Source: Eubacteriales bacterium
Lineage (GTDB): Bacteria > Bacillota > Clostridia > Acetivibrionales > JANLFN01
Assembly (NCBI GenBank): GCA_024655885.1
Contig: JANLFN010000012.1
Coordinates: 18,046 to 82,045 of the forward strand
Length of the DNA: 64,000 nucleotides
Reading direction: 5' to 3'
The position numbers and the translations under genes are program-made. The notes below the pieces were generated by a model that saw only the letters and a list, made by a program, of their open reading frames with translations, was not told the DNA's origin and made no database searches. Within the stretch, counting starts at the first letter, position 1; each line of letters starts with the position of its first letter. Positions 36,112 to 45,844 of the stretch are shown here, piece by piece.

Positions 36112-36966
36112 ATGAACGCAATTGAATTGAATGCCCATGCAAAAATCAATTTGTCCATTGATGTGATTAAAAAAAGGCCCGACGGGTACCATGAGGTCCG
36201 AATGATTATGCAGACAGTCCGGCTGCATGACAAGGTGGTCATTGAAAAGATTGACAAAAATATAGAGGTTGAATGCTGCTGCGGCCAGATACCTCCGGGG
36301 AGCGGAAATATAGCTTATAAAGCGGCAAAACGGATGCTGGACGGCTATAGAATAGCCGGAGGAGTGAGGATAAAAATCTGGAAAAGCATCCCTGTTGCCG
36401 CAGGACTGGCCGGTGGAAGCGCAGATGCCGCCGCCGTAATAAAAGGTCTGGACCGTTTGTTTTCCCTTGGCCTTAAAGAGGATGCTCTAATGGCCCTGGC
36501 CAAGGAAATCGGTGCCGATGTGCCCTTCTGCATCAAGGGAGGAACCATGCTGGCAGAAGGCATCGGCGAAGTCCTTACCGGGCTGCACCCTCTTCCGGAA
36601 ACTCACATAATACTTGTAAAGCCTAAAATCAGCATCCCCACCAAGTGGGTATACGGCAACCTCAATTTAGATAAAATAACACGGAGGCCGGACATGGACA
36701 TGCTCATCAATGCCATAAAAGAAAATAAGATCGGCATTGTTGCAAAAGGAATGGTAAATGTGCTGGAAACGGTAACAGCCCAAAAATATGATGTAATAGG
36801 CAAGATAAAGGAGAAGCTGCTTGAACTTGGAGCTGAGGGCAGCATGATGAGCGGCAGTGGACCTACGGTCTTCGGGATTTTTACGGATGCCGGGGCTGCC
36901 CAAAGGGCATATGATAGAATAAAGGGCGGTCCATGGGACTGTTACCTGACTCAAACCGTAAATTAA
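36112..36966 (+). CDS. ispE: 4-diphosphocytidyl-2-C-methyl-D-erythritol kinase
   Basis: 284 residues. IspE phosphorylates CDP-ME in the MEP isoprenoid pathway. The GHMP ATP loop PVAAGLAGGSADAAA lies near 92-106, AKINLSIDV at 10-18, and the C-terminal MSGSGPTVFGIF near 246-257. GntR follows after 61 nt, the common clostridial order. Confidence 0.97.
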   Translation: MNAIELNAHAKINLSIDVIKKRPDGYHEVRMIMQTVRLHDKVVIEKIDKNIEVECCCGQIPPGSGNIAYKAAKRMLDGYRIAGGVRIKIWKSIPVAAGLAGGSADAAAVIKGLDRLFSLGLKEDALMALAKEIGADVPFCIKGGTMLAEGIGEVLTGLHPLPETHIILVKPKISIPTKWVYGNLNLDKITRRPDMDMLINAIKENKIGIVAKGMVNVLETVTAQKYDVIGKIKEKLLELGAEGSMMSGSGPTVFGIFTDAGAAQRAYDRIKGGPWDCYLTQTVN

Positions 36967-37027
36967 AAAGATGGAAAATAGACGCCGTGGGGATTTGAAA
37001 CACTATTGTAAAGGGAGATGGATTAAA

Positions 37028-37711
37028 ATGGCAGGAAAATTATCTAAAGTAAATTTAAATGACTATCAGCCTTTGAGAGAAGTAATTTTCAACACTTTAA
37101 GGGACGCAATTATCGTAGGGGAATTAAAGCCCGGCGAAAGGCTGATGGAAGTAAAGCTGGCAGAAAAAATGGGCGTCAGCAGGACACCCGTGAGGGAAGC
37201 CATAAGGAAACTTGAACTGGAGGGCCTGGTTGACATCCTTCCAAGGAAAGGTGCCCATGTAGCCGACCTTTCCATAAAGGACATCGTTGACGTGCTGGAG
37301 ATCCGGGCCTCCCTGGACAGCCTTGCCACCTCCCTGGCCGCTGAAAAAATAACCGATGAGGAATTAAAGGAATTAAAGCATATAAACGCTCAATTTGCCG
37401 GTTTTGTTGAGAAAGATAATCTCCAGGGTTCCATTAAAAAGGATGTGGAATTCCACGACATTATCTACAGGGCTTCACGGAATGAGAAACTGCTGCAGAT
37501 TATAAGCAACTTAAGAGAACAGGTCCACAGGTTCAGGGTAATATACCTGAAGGATTTCGGCAACAACAGGGAACTGATAAAAGAGCATGAGGAAATCTAT
37601 GAATCCCTGTTGAACAAGGATCCGCAAAAAGCGTTGCAAACCGCACATACCCACATAAAAAACCAGGAAAAGGCTATTATAAAATCAATTAAAAAGTATG
37701 ATCTGTTGTAG
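37028..37711 (+). CDS. GntR-family (FadR/FCD subfamily) transcriptional regulator
   Basis: 227 residues from ATG 37028 behind AAAGGGAG. The winged helix spans about 13-78 (GERLMEVKLAEKMGVSRTPV near 36-55). The helical FCD ligand domain follows to about 220, with metal-ligand-type residues Asp/His in VEFHDIIYRAS near 138-148. Effector and targets unknown; the adjacent nucleotidyltransferases are possible targets. Confidence 0.93.
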   Translation: MAGKLSKVNLNDYQPLREVIFNTLRDAIIVGELKPGERLMEVKLAEKMGVSRTPVREAIRKLELEGLVDILPRKGAHVADLSIKDIVDVLEIRASLDSLATSLAAEKITDEELKELKHINAQFAGFVEKDNLQGSIKKDVEFHDIIYRASRNEKLLQIISNLREQVHRFRVIYLKDFGNNRELIKEHEEIYESLLNKDPQKALQTAHTHIKNQEKAIIKSIKKYDLL

Positions 37712-37864
37712 CAAAATCTTTTGCGAAAGCACGGATGAATCTTTGGATAAAATGGATTTAAGGGAACCAAAAATCCATAGGGAACCGGCGGTGCGCAGTG
37801 CGTTTTGTTCAGGGCCTGCGGGCTGCCGCTATTCCCTATGAACTGTTAAAAAGGGGCAGAGAAG

Positions 37865-38623
37865 ATGGACGCAATCATACTGGCAGGCATGGAGCCCCGC
37901 AGAAACAGCGGCATTTCCGGCAATAAGGCACTGCTGCCCATTAACGGAAAGATGATGGTGGAATACGTTATTGACGCTGTTCGGGGTGTGGATGAAATCG
38001 AAAAAATCGTGGTCATAGGACCTGAAGATAAACTGAAGGAGCTTGTTAAATATAAAATTGATGCGGTAATACCACCTAAGGGCTCCATAATGGATAACCT
38101 TATGTCGGGAGTCAGGTACGTAGGTTATACAAATTACATACTGGTTTGCGCTTCCGATATTCCCATGGTTTCTTCAGAGGCCATAGCACACTTTATCGGC
38201 AGTGCAAAGTCCCTGAAGGCGGATTTATGCTATCCCGTCATAGAAAAAACGCTAAGCGAAAAAAAGTATCCCGAAATGGCAAGAACCTATGTTAAGATCA
38301 AAGACGGAACTTTTACCGGTGGAAATCTATTTTATATAAATCCCGAAGTGCTTGAAAGATGCGCGGGACTGGCGGACAGGCTTGCAAGTTTTCGAAAAAA
38401 CCCTTTAAAACTGGCAAGGGAATTGAGTTTTTATTTTATGGTACAGCTGTTTCTCGGTACCTTAACCATAGAACGTGTCGAAAAAAAGGTTTCAACTCTA
38501 TTAAACATTAATGCCCGCGCAGTAATATCTCCCTATCCGGAAATAGGCAATGACGTTGACAAAACCAGCGACCTGCTTGCCGTCACCGCCCATTTAAAAG
38601 GAAGAGCACTACCGCAGGAATAG
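37865..38623 (+). CDS. MobA-like NTP transferase, paralogue 1
   Basis: 252 residues. A Rossmann-type nucleotidyltransferase fold with KALLPINGKMMVEYVIDAV (about 20-38), the DIPMV metal motif near 99-103 and the GGNLFYINPE segment near 155-164. The glycine-rich nucleotide loop is altered: LAGMEPRRNSGISG instead of the usual LAGGxGxRM. It probably activates a sugar phosphate or cofactor with NTP; substrate unknown. A close paralogue follows at 38833. Confidence 0.82.
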   Translation: MDAIILAGMEPRRNSGISGNKALLPINGKMMVEYVIDAVRGVDEIEKIVVIGPEDKLKELVKYKIDAVIPPKGSIMDNLMSGVRYVGYTNYILVCASDIPMVSSEAIAHFIGSAKSLKADLCYPVIEKTLSEKKYPEMARTYVKIKDGTFTGGNLFYINPEVLERCAGLADRLASFRKNPLKLARELSFYFMVQLFLGTLTIERVEKKVSTLLNINARAVISPYPEIGNDVDKTSDLLAVTAHLKGRALPQE

Positions 38624-38832
38624 GACTTTATCCCTATAAAAATTTAGTTACGCCGGCCTATTGAAAATTTATCCTACTTTTGGTTAAATTTAGTTAATCG
38701 GAGGAATTTTGGCGGATATTGTAATTTATTTGAATTTTGTATAAAAAAATGCACTTGCAGATTTTATATCGTATGATGCGCTATCGAAGATAAAACCGAT
38801 ATCCGCCCGGGGAACAAAAGAAAGGGTAAATA

Positions 38833-39582
38833 ATGATTAACGCAATAATACTTGCGGGCTCACAGCCGATTAATGACTGTAATGACAACAGCAACAAGGC
38901 TCTATTATGTATTAACGGCAAGATGATGGTTGAGCGGGTTTTAGACGCGGTAAAATCGGCGGCAGACATTGATAAGGTCACAGTTGCAGGTACCAAAAAG
39001 GATCTTGGGAAATACCTGGAGGGCAAGGTAGATGTGGTAATAGACTCTCAGGGTTCCATTATGGACCATGTATTAGCTGCGACCGAATATCTTGGTGTGG
39101 ATAAAAATCTGCTGGTATGTTCTTCGGATATACCCCTCATTACCAAGGAATCCATCAACGATTTTGTGGGCAAGTCAAAGCTGCAAGAGGCTGACCTCTA
39201 TTACCCGGTTATAGAAAAACAGTCCAATTTCAATATTTTCCCCGAAAATGAAGCGGCAACAGCCTATATAAAAACCAGAGAAGGTACTTTTGCAGGAGGA
39301 AATATATTTCTGGTAAATCCCAGGGTTGTAGAGAAACTGTATCCAACACTGGATAGGCTTATTAAAATAAAAAAGCACCCCTTAAAGCTGGCAAAAACCT
39401 TAGGGCCAAAATTTATTATGCAGACGGTTACAGGTACTCTCACACTGGAAGGTATTGAAAAAAGATTTTCAAAACTGTTGGATGTAAAAACAAAACTGAT
39501 ACTTTCCTGTTACCCGGAAATATTCAACGATGTGGACAGACCCAGTGACGTGCTTGTTGCCACGGCTATTTTAAGCAGGTAA
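38833..39582 (+). CDS. MobA-like NTP transferase, paralogue 2
   Basis: 249 residues, aligned to paralogue 1 end to end (KALLCINGKMMVERVLDAV, DIPLI, GGNIFLVNP, CYPEIFNDVDRPSDVL). The nucleotide loop has diverged even more (LAGSQPINDCNDNSNKAL), losing the Arg and most glycines. An AGAAAGGG site precedes the ATG. Separated from paralogue 1 by 209 nt without a clear terminator. A tandem duplication is the simplest origin. Confidence 0.82.
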   Translation: MINAIILAGSQPINDCNDNSNKALLCINGKMMVERVLDAVKSAADIDKVTVAGTKKDLGKYLEGKVDVVIDSQGSIMDHVLAATEYLGVDKNLLVCSSDIPLITKESINDFVGKSKLQEADLYYPVIEKQSNFNIFPENEAATAYIKTREGTFAGGNIFLVNPRVVEKLYPTLDRLIKIKKHPLKLAKTLGPKFIMQTVTGTLTLEGIEKRFSKLLDVKTKLILSCYPEIFNDVDRPSDVLVATAILSR

Positions 39583-39847
39583 TTTTCAAATCAAGGTTGA
39601 GGTGAGAACATACAAAAGACAAGCTGTGTTTCAATCTATGAAATACAGGAAGAAATCAAAATATGCCAAGAATCAATCCTTGCACCCAACCTTAATTTCC
39701 TGCCATTCATATATAGCACTTCAATTTCCTGCCCCTCCTCCCCCATAGCAAGTGGAGAATGTTAAAATATCTCCGAATTTTCCTCTCTTCTCCACTGCGG
39801 GGGAGGAACAGACGCAGGAAACAAGCCAATTCAAAGCCAAACCAATG

Positions 39848-40057
39848 TTATTGTATTACTTCGTAGCCCATGGAAGAGATCTTCCTTCTTATGTCCGAAG
39901 GCTGGATTTGGGATGGGTTATAGTTCACCTTTACGGCCTGGCTTTTCAAATCTATTGCAACCCCGCCTATGCCGTTCAACTGCCTGACACCTTCCTGGAT
40001 TTTGTTTGCGCAGGCACTGCAGGAAATAGAGGGGACATGAATCACAGTGGTTTCCAT
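39848..40057 (-). CDS. Heavy-metal-associated (CopZ-like) small protein
   Basis: 69 residues from ATG 40057 behind AAGGAGG. An HMA ferredoxin-like fold with the metal site SCSAC (Cys13, Cys16), an unusual SCSAC in place of the classic MxCxxC. It could carry Cu(I) or Zn. No P-type ATPase is near. Monocistronic, opposite to its neighbours. The stretch 39583-39847 downstream holds nothing recognisable. Confidence 0.88.
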   Translation of the reverse strand: METTVIHVPSISCSACANKIQEGVRQLNGIGGVAIDLKSQAVKVNYNPSQIQPSDIRRKISSMGYEVIQ

Positions 40058-40284
40058 AAAATCCTCCTTAAAATTTGAATTTTGAACATATCTATTTTTG
40101 CCTGCCATGATAAAAATATGATAATATATATTGGCAAAGTGCCATATCTATAATACGGTTAAAGTATATTTTTCCGACTTTGCGGGAATATTTAGGAAAA
40201 TATGAAGAATAAACAATTTTTTTTACAAAAAGCAGTTATTATGATATATTTTTTTTATTGAATATTTATCCGGGAGGTTGCATA

Positions 40285-40992
40285 TTGATAGACCCTAAAG
40301 TTTTAGTTATCATCCCTGCTTTTAATGAAGAAAAAAGTATTGCCGGCGTGATAAGAGAGGTAAAAGGCAACTGTAAAGCCGATATTCTGGTTGTTGACGA
40401 CGGCTCAACAGATTCAACCGCTCAAGTGGCTTTAAAAGAGGGTGTAAAAGTTGTTTCCCTCCCCTTTAACCTCGGCATTGGGGGTGCCGTTCAAACAGGT
40501 TACATATATGCAAACGAGAATAATTACGATATAGCGGTCCAGGTGGACGGCGACGGGCAGCATGACCCATCCTACCTGGATGAGCTGGTGGCCCCCATAT
40601 TAAATGAAAAATATGACATGGTCATAGGCTCCAGGTATGTGCAGGAAACCTCGTACAAGTCCACGCTGTCAAGACGTGTGGGCATGGTGTTTTTTTCGTG
40701 GCTGCTCTACTTTCTTACGGGAAAACGGATTAAGGATACCACCTCCGGTTTCAGAGCCGTAAACCGTAAAATCATCCGGTATTTTTCCTCAAGCTATCCT
40801 ACCGACTACCCGGAAGTAGATGTAATCGTCAGGCTTTTCAGGAAAAACTGCACAATCCTTGAAGTGCCGGTGGAAATGAAAGAGCGGCAAGGGGGGAAAT
40901 CATCCATAACCCCGTTAAAGTCAATCTATTATCTGATCAAGGTAAGCCTGGCTTTACTGATCAATATCCTTCGGTCAAGAGGTGCGTTATGA
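40285..40992 (+). CDS. Family 2 glycosyltransferase (DPM/undecaprenyl-phosphate type)
   Basis: 235 residues from TTG 40285, which lies 7 nt after GGGAGG and gives the expected IDPKVLVIIPAFNEE start. DDG (about 39-41) and the DGDGQHDP motif (about 86-93) are the nucleotide-sugar and metal sites. No membrane anchor of the GtrB kind. It probably makes a polyprenyl-phosphate sugar. First of three overlapping or close genes, ending with a GT39 enzyme that would use that donor. Confidence 0.9.
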   Translation: MIDPKVLVIIPAFNEEKSIAGVIREVKGNCKADILVVDDGSTDSTAQVALKEGVKVVSLPFNLGIGGAVQTGYIYANENNYDIAVQVDGDGQHDPSYLDELVAPILNEKYDMVIGSRYVQETSYKSTLSRRVGMVFFSWLLYFLTGKRIKDTTSGFRAVNRKIIRYFSSSYPTDYPEVDVIVRLFRKNCTILEVPVEMKERQGGKSSITPLKSIYYLIKVSLALLINILRSRGAL

Positions 40993-41348
40993 TTTTTAAT
41001 GTGTACATGCTTTCCATTGCCTTCAGTATATTGTTTTTAATTATCATCATCGAGCTTGTGAGAAAAAACAGGCTGCTGGAAAAGTATTCCCTGCTGTGGA
41101 TATTGTTTGGAATCATGCTGCTGGCATTATCCATCACACCTGCTTTTATAGAAGCTATCGCCAGGCTGATGGATATTAAATATGCCCCATCCGTCCTCTT
41201 CCTTTTTGGGATGGTATATGTGGTAATTTATAATCTTCACATCACGGTGGTATTGTCCAAGCAGTCCCAGCAAATAACCCGGCTGAACCAGGAAATTGCC
41301 ATTTTAAAGGAAAAAACCGGAGATTTCAAGACCAATGATAAAGCATAA
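40989..41348 (+). CDS. DUF2304 membrane protein
   Basis: 119 residues with three membrane helices (about 4-21, 33-51, 67-87) and a short coiled-coil tail. It overlaps the preceding glycosyltransferase by 4 nt (ATGA). DUF2304 proteins regularly accompany GT2 enzymes and may anchor them or help flip the lipid-linked sugar. Confidence 0.88.
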   Translation: MIFNVYMLSIAFSILFLIIIIELVRKNRLLEKYSLLWILFGIMLLALSITPAFIEAIARLMDIKYAPSVLFLFGMVYVVIYNLHITVVLSKQSQQITRLNQEIAILKEKTGDFKTNDKA

Positions 41349-41365
41349 AAGGTGGTTTGTATTAA

Positions 41366-42544
41366 ATGAATATTATTAGTAAAAAGCCCAGTTCGTTTTG
41401 GGAAGTCAGTTTAATTACAGGAATTCTTATATTCGCTTTCTCCTTAAGGCTCTACTACCTGTTTAAGATTCCACACCCGCCCTTGATTTTTGACGCAGCC
41501 AACTATGACGCTATGGCCAAGCAATTTCTTGAAAAGGGTTTTTTAGGCTATGCGTCCAGCAAGCCCAATGCCTTTACCACACCGGGCTACCCTCTTTTTC
41601 TCGCGCTTATTTACAAGATTTTTGGCTATTCCAACGGCAGCCCCCTTACCCAGGTCAGAATAATACAGGTGGCGCTTTCAACTCTGACCATCGGATTTTT
41701 GTATCTGCTGGGCAAGCAGGTTTCCAATGGGAGAACAGGCTTGATTGCCGCATTTTTTTCGTCTATTTACCTTATTTCCCTATGGGTTCCTACGCTTATC
41801 CTCACAGAAACCCTTTACACCTTCTTGTTCGTCCTCTACCTGTACTTACAGGTTACTGCCATAAAGACCAGGTCCGGCTTCCTTAATTTCCTTACGGGAG
41901 CGGTACTTGCTGCCGCCGTGCTGGTGCGGCCCGCTGTTGCGCCCTTAATAATTCTCCCATACGTATATTACTATATGGAGACAAGGGACAGGACCCTCAT
42001 CAAAAACTTTTTGCTGAATGTATGCGGTTTTGTCCTGCTGATGCTTCCCTGGTGGATTCGGAATGTGGTAACCTTAAAAAAGCTGATCCTGTTTGCCACC
42101 CAGGAGGATCCCCTTTTAAAAGGGACCTATCCCTACGAGGAGGGAATAGAAAACGCACCCCTGATCAACCAGAAGCAGGAGGCCATAAGGCGGCTGAAAG
42201 AAGGCTTCACCACCCGGCCCCTGTATTACCTTAAGTGGTACACCATAGGAAAATTCGATTTTATTTTTTTTAAAACCTTCTATTACGTGGATGAGAAGGT
42301 GACAACCCTGAGGTGGCTCCTCCCCCTTCACCAGTTTTTCGTCTGGTTCGGGTGGGTGGGAGTGTTTCTCTCTTCGGTCAGAAAGGAAATCAAGCTCATC
42401 GCGCTGTATGTATTTCTTTTAACCCTCATACAGCTGGTCTTTGTAGCAACTTCAAGGTATTCCTACCCTATTATGCAGCTTCTGATCCTGCTGTCCGCCT
42501 ACATTATTGATATCCTGTTTTTCAGGACCAGGCAGGCGGATTAG
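41366..42544 (+). CDS. GT39/ArnT-like membrane glycosyltransferase
   Basis: 392 residues with about nine membrane helices. The first outside loop holds the FDAANYDAMAKQFL acidic motif (about 42-55) and TPGYPLFLALIYKIFG (about 72-87), both typical of PMT/ArnT enzymes that move sugars from polyprenyl phosphate to protein or lipid. It follows the GT2 and DUF2304 genes in one operon. The acceptor is unknown. Confidence 0.88.
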   Translation: MNIISKKPSSFWEVSLITGILIFAFSLRLYYLFKIPHPPLIFDAANYDAMAKQFLEKGFLGYASSKPNAFTTPGYPLFLALIYKIFGYSNGSPLTQVRIIQVALSTLTIGFLYLLGKQVSNGRTGLIAAFFSSIYLISLWVPTLILTETLYTFLFVLYLYLQVTAIKTRSGFLNFLTGAVLAAAVLVRPAVAPLIILPYVYYYMETRDRTLIKNFLLNVCGFVLLMLPWWIRNVVTLKKLILFATQEDPLLKGTYPYEEGIENAPLINQKQEAIRRLKEGFTTRPLYYLKWYTIGKFDFIFFKTFYYVDEKVTTLRWLLPLHQFFVWFGWVGVFLSSVRKEIKLIALYVFLLTLIQLVFVATSRYSYPIMQLLILLSAYIIDILFFRTRQAD

Positions 42545-42569
42545 CGGTCCGGCGCAGCAGAAATACCCA

Positions 42570-42598
42570 TTGACTTATATCGTAGAGTGTGGTATTAT
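42570..42598 (+). promoter_or_regulatory. Promoter upstream of the AAA+/PspA cluster
   Basis: TTGACT-N17-TATTAT. A second possible promoter (TTAAAC-N18-TATAAT) lies at about 42672-42701. The leader of at least 120 nt before the AAA+ gene contains no other gene. Confidence 0.6.
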
Positions 42599-42827
42599 TA
42601 TCTATGTTTAGTGTAGCTTTAGTTTTTGAAAAGGTTCATTTGCCTTATTTAAAAGATTTGTTCTTTAATATTAAACTTTTGCGCGGATTTTTAGTATAAT
42701 AGTTTTGATAAGGACAACACTCTATATTAACGTTAGCGGAGGAAAAGGCTGTATTTGGCATCCTGGACCTTACAGGCCCCGTTGTTCGGGACTGTCTCCG
42801 GGATGGTCGGCCTATCAAAGGCGGAAT

Positions 42828-44456
42828 ATGTGGTATGAAGAATTTTTAAATAAATACAAGGCGGGTATTTCCCACGAATTCCTGTTCTATTTCAACGTCA
42901 GGGACCTGGTGGACAACAGCAGGCACATGGACAGGTATTTGTACGAGGAGTTCATAAAACAGCGGGGCTTTGCCATCGTGGCCTTTTATGACATCTCCCG
43001 GGGTCTCACCTTCCTTGAGCCGGGCATGGAAAAGGAGTTTCACAAGATAACCTCCAACCAGATGATGGATATGCTCCACGTTTTGCCTTCCAAACTTTTC
43101 CCCCATATAGACAAGGCCCTGAAGAACACCAAAATGGCCTTGTTCATAGACCATGTGGAAAAGATCATTCCTTCCGGGGATATGGCGGGGATGACGCTGG
43201 AAGAGCGCATGACCCTCATATGGCTGTGCGAGTGGTCGGTAAGTCCTAAAATATCTTCGGTAGGAAGCACGATTTTTATGATGACGGACAATCTGGCGGA
43301 TGTAAGCAGGGAAGTCCTGAAATCCTCCTTCAAGGTGGAACCGGTGCTGGTAGAGCTTCCCGGCGAGAAAGACCGCAGGGACTATATCGAATACCTGATA
43401 AAGGATAAAAACATAAAAACGGATATAAGCATCGATGAGTTTGCAAAGCTGTCGTCGGGCCTCAGCAAAAAGTCCATCAAGGATATAAAGCTGAAGGCGG
43501 AAGCGGAGGGCATCCCCATCACTTTCGAGTTTATTAAGGAAAAGAAGCACTCGGTCCTCCAGAAGGAATACGGGGATGTTCTGGAGTTCATATACCCGGA
43601 GATCAGCTTCGAGGATATCGGAGGAATGGAGAGGGCAAAAAATTACCTGCTGAAAAATATTGTGGACCCCATCTTGCACGGCGACTTGCGGAGGGTTCCC
43701 ATGGGCATCCTGCTGTGCGGCCCTTCGGGTACGGGGAAAACCCTTCTTGTAAGCGCTCTTGCCAAAGCCAGCGGCTTCAACTGCGTCAAGATCGACATGT
43801 CTAGGATCCTGGGACAGTATGTGGGAGAAAGTGAAAAGAATTTTAAGAAGTGTCTCCTGGGTGCCCAGTCCCAGCAGCCGGTCATCGTATTTGTGGACGA
43901 AATCGATACCGCCTTCAGGCGTGGTGAAAGCGGCGACAGCGGTGTAAGCAGAAATATTTTCAGTGAATTTTTACAGTTTACCGGTAATACTAATAATAGA
44001 GGAAAAGTAATTTTTATTGCAGCCACAAACAGGCCTGACCTGCTGGACCCTGCATTAAAAAGGGCGGGAAGGTTTGATAAGAAAATCCCCATTCTTCTTC
44101 CCGATGTGGAGGAAAGGGCGGAAATATTTAAAATCATGATCAAAAAGTACGGTTTTGAGACAGATATCACCGATTTTATGCCCTTTGCCCAGCAGACGGA
44201 AAACTACACGGGGGCCGAAATAGAAACGGTGGTCCGAAAGGCCTATGAGCTTGCCAATGAAGATGAGGTGGAGGGAAACCTGTTGAGCTCCGAAATACTG
44301 AATGAAGCGGTAAAAAGATGCAGGCCCAGCACCCAGCAGGTGGAATTTATGACCATGCTAGCCATCAGGGAGTGCGACGACAAGGATCTGCTGCCTGAAA
44401 AATACAAGGACGTGGCGGACGAAAAGGGCGGTACGGTCCAAGGAGCCGGGCAATAG
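42828..44456 (+). CDS. AAA+ ATPase with degenerate N-terminal and active C-terminal AAA domains (Cdc48/Vps4-like)
   Basis: 542 residues from ATG 42828 with AGGCGG upstream; a longer frame from 42705 lacks a site. Residues about 1-250 look like a degenerate AAA domain: there is no P-loop, but a Walker-B-like LFIDHVEKI and a lid-like ELPGEKDRRDYIEYLI remain. The C-terminal AAA domain is intact: DIGGMERAK near 266, Walker A GPSGTGKT near 298-305, Walker B VIVFVDEID with Asp357-Glu358, sensor AATNRPD near 398 and RAGRFD near 412. This is the classic AAA clade of protein remodellers. The next gene encodes a PspA/IM30 (ESCRT-III-related) protein, which suggests the substrate. No protease domain is present. 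Confidence 0.88.
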   Translation: MWYEEFLNKYKAGISHEFLFYFNVRDLVDNSRHMDRYLYEEFIKQRGFAIVAFYDISRGLTFLEPGMEKEFHKITSNQMMDMLHVLPSKLFPHIDKALKNTKMALFIDHVEKIIPSGDMAGMTLEERMTLIWLCEWSVSPKISSVGSTIFMMTDNLADVSREVLKSSFKVEPVLVELPGEKDRRDYIEYLIKDKNIKTDISIDEFAKLSSGLSKKSIKDIKLKAEAEGIPITFEFIKEKKHSVLQKEYGDVLEFIYPEISFEDIGGMERAKNYLLKNIVDPILHGDLRRVPMGILLCGPSGTGKTLLVSALAKASGFNCVKIDMSRILGQYVGESEKNFKKCLLGAQSQQPVIVFVDEIDTAFRRGESGDSGVSRNIFSEFLQFTGNTNNRGKVIFIAATNRPDLLDPALKRAGRFDKKIPILLPDVEERAEIFKIMIKKYGFETDITDFMPFAQQTENYTGAEIETVVRKAYELANEDEVEGNLLSSEILNEAVKRCRPSTQQVEFMTMLAIRECDDKDLLPEKYKDVADEKGGTVQGAGQ

Positions 44457-44552
44457 CCCCTCAGTACGCCGAAAATTTCATATTATCGTTTACACCCGAA
44501 GGGATTTATTATAAATTATATTTGTACCAGTATAGAATAAGGAGGCAATACC

Positions 44553-45281
44553 ATGGGTTTATTTAGCAGACTGGGTGCTTTAATAAGAGGCTTTTTCGGC
44601 ATATTTGTGGGAGGCCTTGAAGAAAGAAACCCGGAAGTATTATTCGAGGATATCAAGAATCAGATTGAACAGGCAAGGAAAGAAGCTGAACAGCAAATCA
44701 TCGAAATCCAGACCAATGCCGAACTGATAAAAATCGAAATGAAAAACGCGGAAAAAAACCTGGCGGCCATTAGGTCCAGAATAGAAGCGGCACAAAAGCA
44801 GGGGGACAAGGATGTGCTGATTGAGCTGCTGGTGCAGGAGGAAGAATACCAGACGGTCTATGAAACCCACAAGGCCACCTACGACAACGCAATGGCTGAA
44901 GTGGCAAAGATCAGGGAGGACTACAAGATTTTCGAATCCGAAATGAGTGCAAAGCTTAATGAGCTGAAAACTTTGAAATCCCAGGCAAAGATGGCGTCGC
45001 TGAGGGAAAACATCAACTCCGTAAACGCCAAGTACACTTCAAAGAACAGCAGGGTGGGAAGTGTAAACGACCATATGGAGAGGGCCAGGGAAATTGTCAA
45101 TAAAAAGACGGCCAGGGCCAATGCCGTTGAATCCCTGAACGACGCAAACATGGAAATGAAGCTGAAGCGGCTGGATATGAACTCTGCGCGGGAGAGGGCG
45201 AGAGCGCGGGCAGAAGCCATGTTGAGCACCGACCAGGGCTTTGAGGTCAAGGAAAAAATAGAAAACAAAGCAAATTCATAA
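44553..45281 (+). CDS. PspA/IM30 (ESCRT-III superfamily) protein
   Basis: 242 residues behind AAGGAGG. It begins with a membrane-binding amphipathic helix (MGLFSRLGALIRGFFG) and continues as one long helical protein with coiled-coil pattern from about 25 to 235. Length and layout match PspA/Vipp1. Sequence is divergent: the usual PspA core is only loosely kept and there is no Vipp1-type basic tail. Such proteins polymerise on stressed membranes and reshape them. It is preceded by an AAA+ ATPase and followed by an acetyltransferase at 13 nt. Confidence 0.85.
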   Translation: MGLFSRLGALIRGFFGIFVGGLEERNPEVLFEDIKNQIEQARKEAEQQIIEIQTNAELIKIEMKNAEKNLAAIRSRIEAAQKQGDKDVLIELLVQEEEYQTVYETHKATYDNAMAEVAKIREDYKIFESEMSAKLNELKTLKSQAKMASLRENINSVNAKYTSKNSRVGSVNDHMERAREIVNKKTARANAVESLNDANMEMKLKRLDMNSARERARARAEAMLSTDQGFEVKEKIENKANS

Positions 45282-45294
45282 GACCGGGGGTAGA

Positions 45295-45789
45295 ATGGAA
45301 ATGATTATTCGGGATGGGGAGCTAAGCGACCTTGAGCAGTTGACGGCCATTTACAACTGGGCTGTGGAAAACACGACGGCTACTTTTGACCTGGCGAAGC
45401 AGAGCACAGCCAGCCGGTTGGAATGGTTCAACCAGCACACGGGCGTGCACCCCCTGATAGTGGCGGAACTGGACGGTAAGGCTGTCGGATACTGCACTCT
45501 CTCAAAGTTCAGGGAAAAGGAAGCCTATATCAAAACCGTGGAAATATCCGTCTATATCCATCCCTCCTATCAGCGCCGGGGTATAGGCACGGCACTGGTA
45601 GAGGAAATGATCCAAAGAGGCAAAAAGCTGGGGCACCATGTGATCATTGCCGGCATAACCGCAGGCAACGATATCAGTGTCAAATTGCACCAGAAGTTCG
45701 GTTTTGAGCTGTGCGGCCACATGAAAGAGGTAGGGAAAAAATTTGGGAAGTGGCAGGACGTATTATTTTATCAATTAATCATAGAATAA
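45295..45789 (+). CDS. GNAT-family N-acetyltransferase (PAT/Bar-like)
   Basis: 164 residues. GNAT motif A YIHPSYQRRGIGTALVEEM lies at about 82-100 with the acetyl-CoA loop QRRGIG. The start IRDGELSDLEQLTAIYNW and the C-terminal HQKFGFELCGHMKEVGKKFG are typical of the phosphinothricin/methionine-sulfoximine acetyltransferase group. It starts 13 nt after the PspA-like gene, so it is in the same operon, possibly as a passenger. Substrate unknown. Confidence 0.9.
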   Translation: MEMIIRDGELSDLEQLTAIYNWAVENTTATFDLAKQSTASRLEWFNQHTGVHPLIVAELDGKAVGYCTLSKFREKEAYIKTVEISVYIHPSYQRRGIGTALVEEMIQRGKKLGHHVIIAGITAGNDISVKLHQKFGFELCGHMKEVGKKFGKWQDVLFYQLIIE

Positions 45790-45844
45790 AATGTTCTTGC
45801 TTAACTGATTTATAACCTCTAGAGCATGGAGGAAAGGGATTTGT

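Noticed and set aside
36967-37027. Longer start for the GntR regulator
   Set aside because: The upstream start gives a basic, unstructured extension without a ribosome site, whereas ATG 37028 follows AAAGGGAG.
42846-43679. 277-codon minus-strand frame opposite the AAA+ gene
   Set aside because: No start signal and no recognisable domain; the plus strand carries the ATPase.
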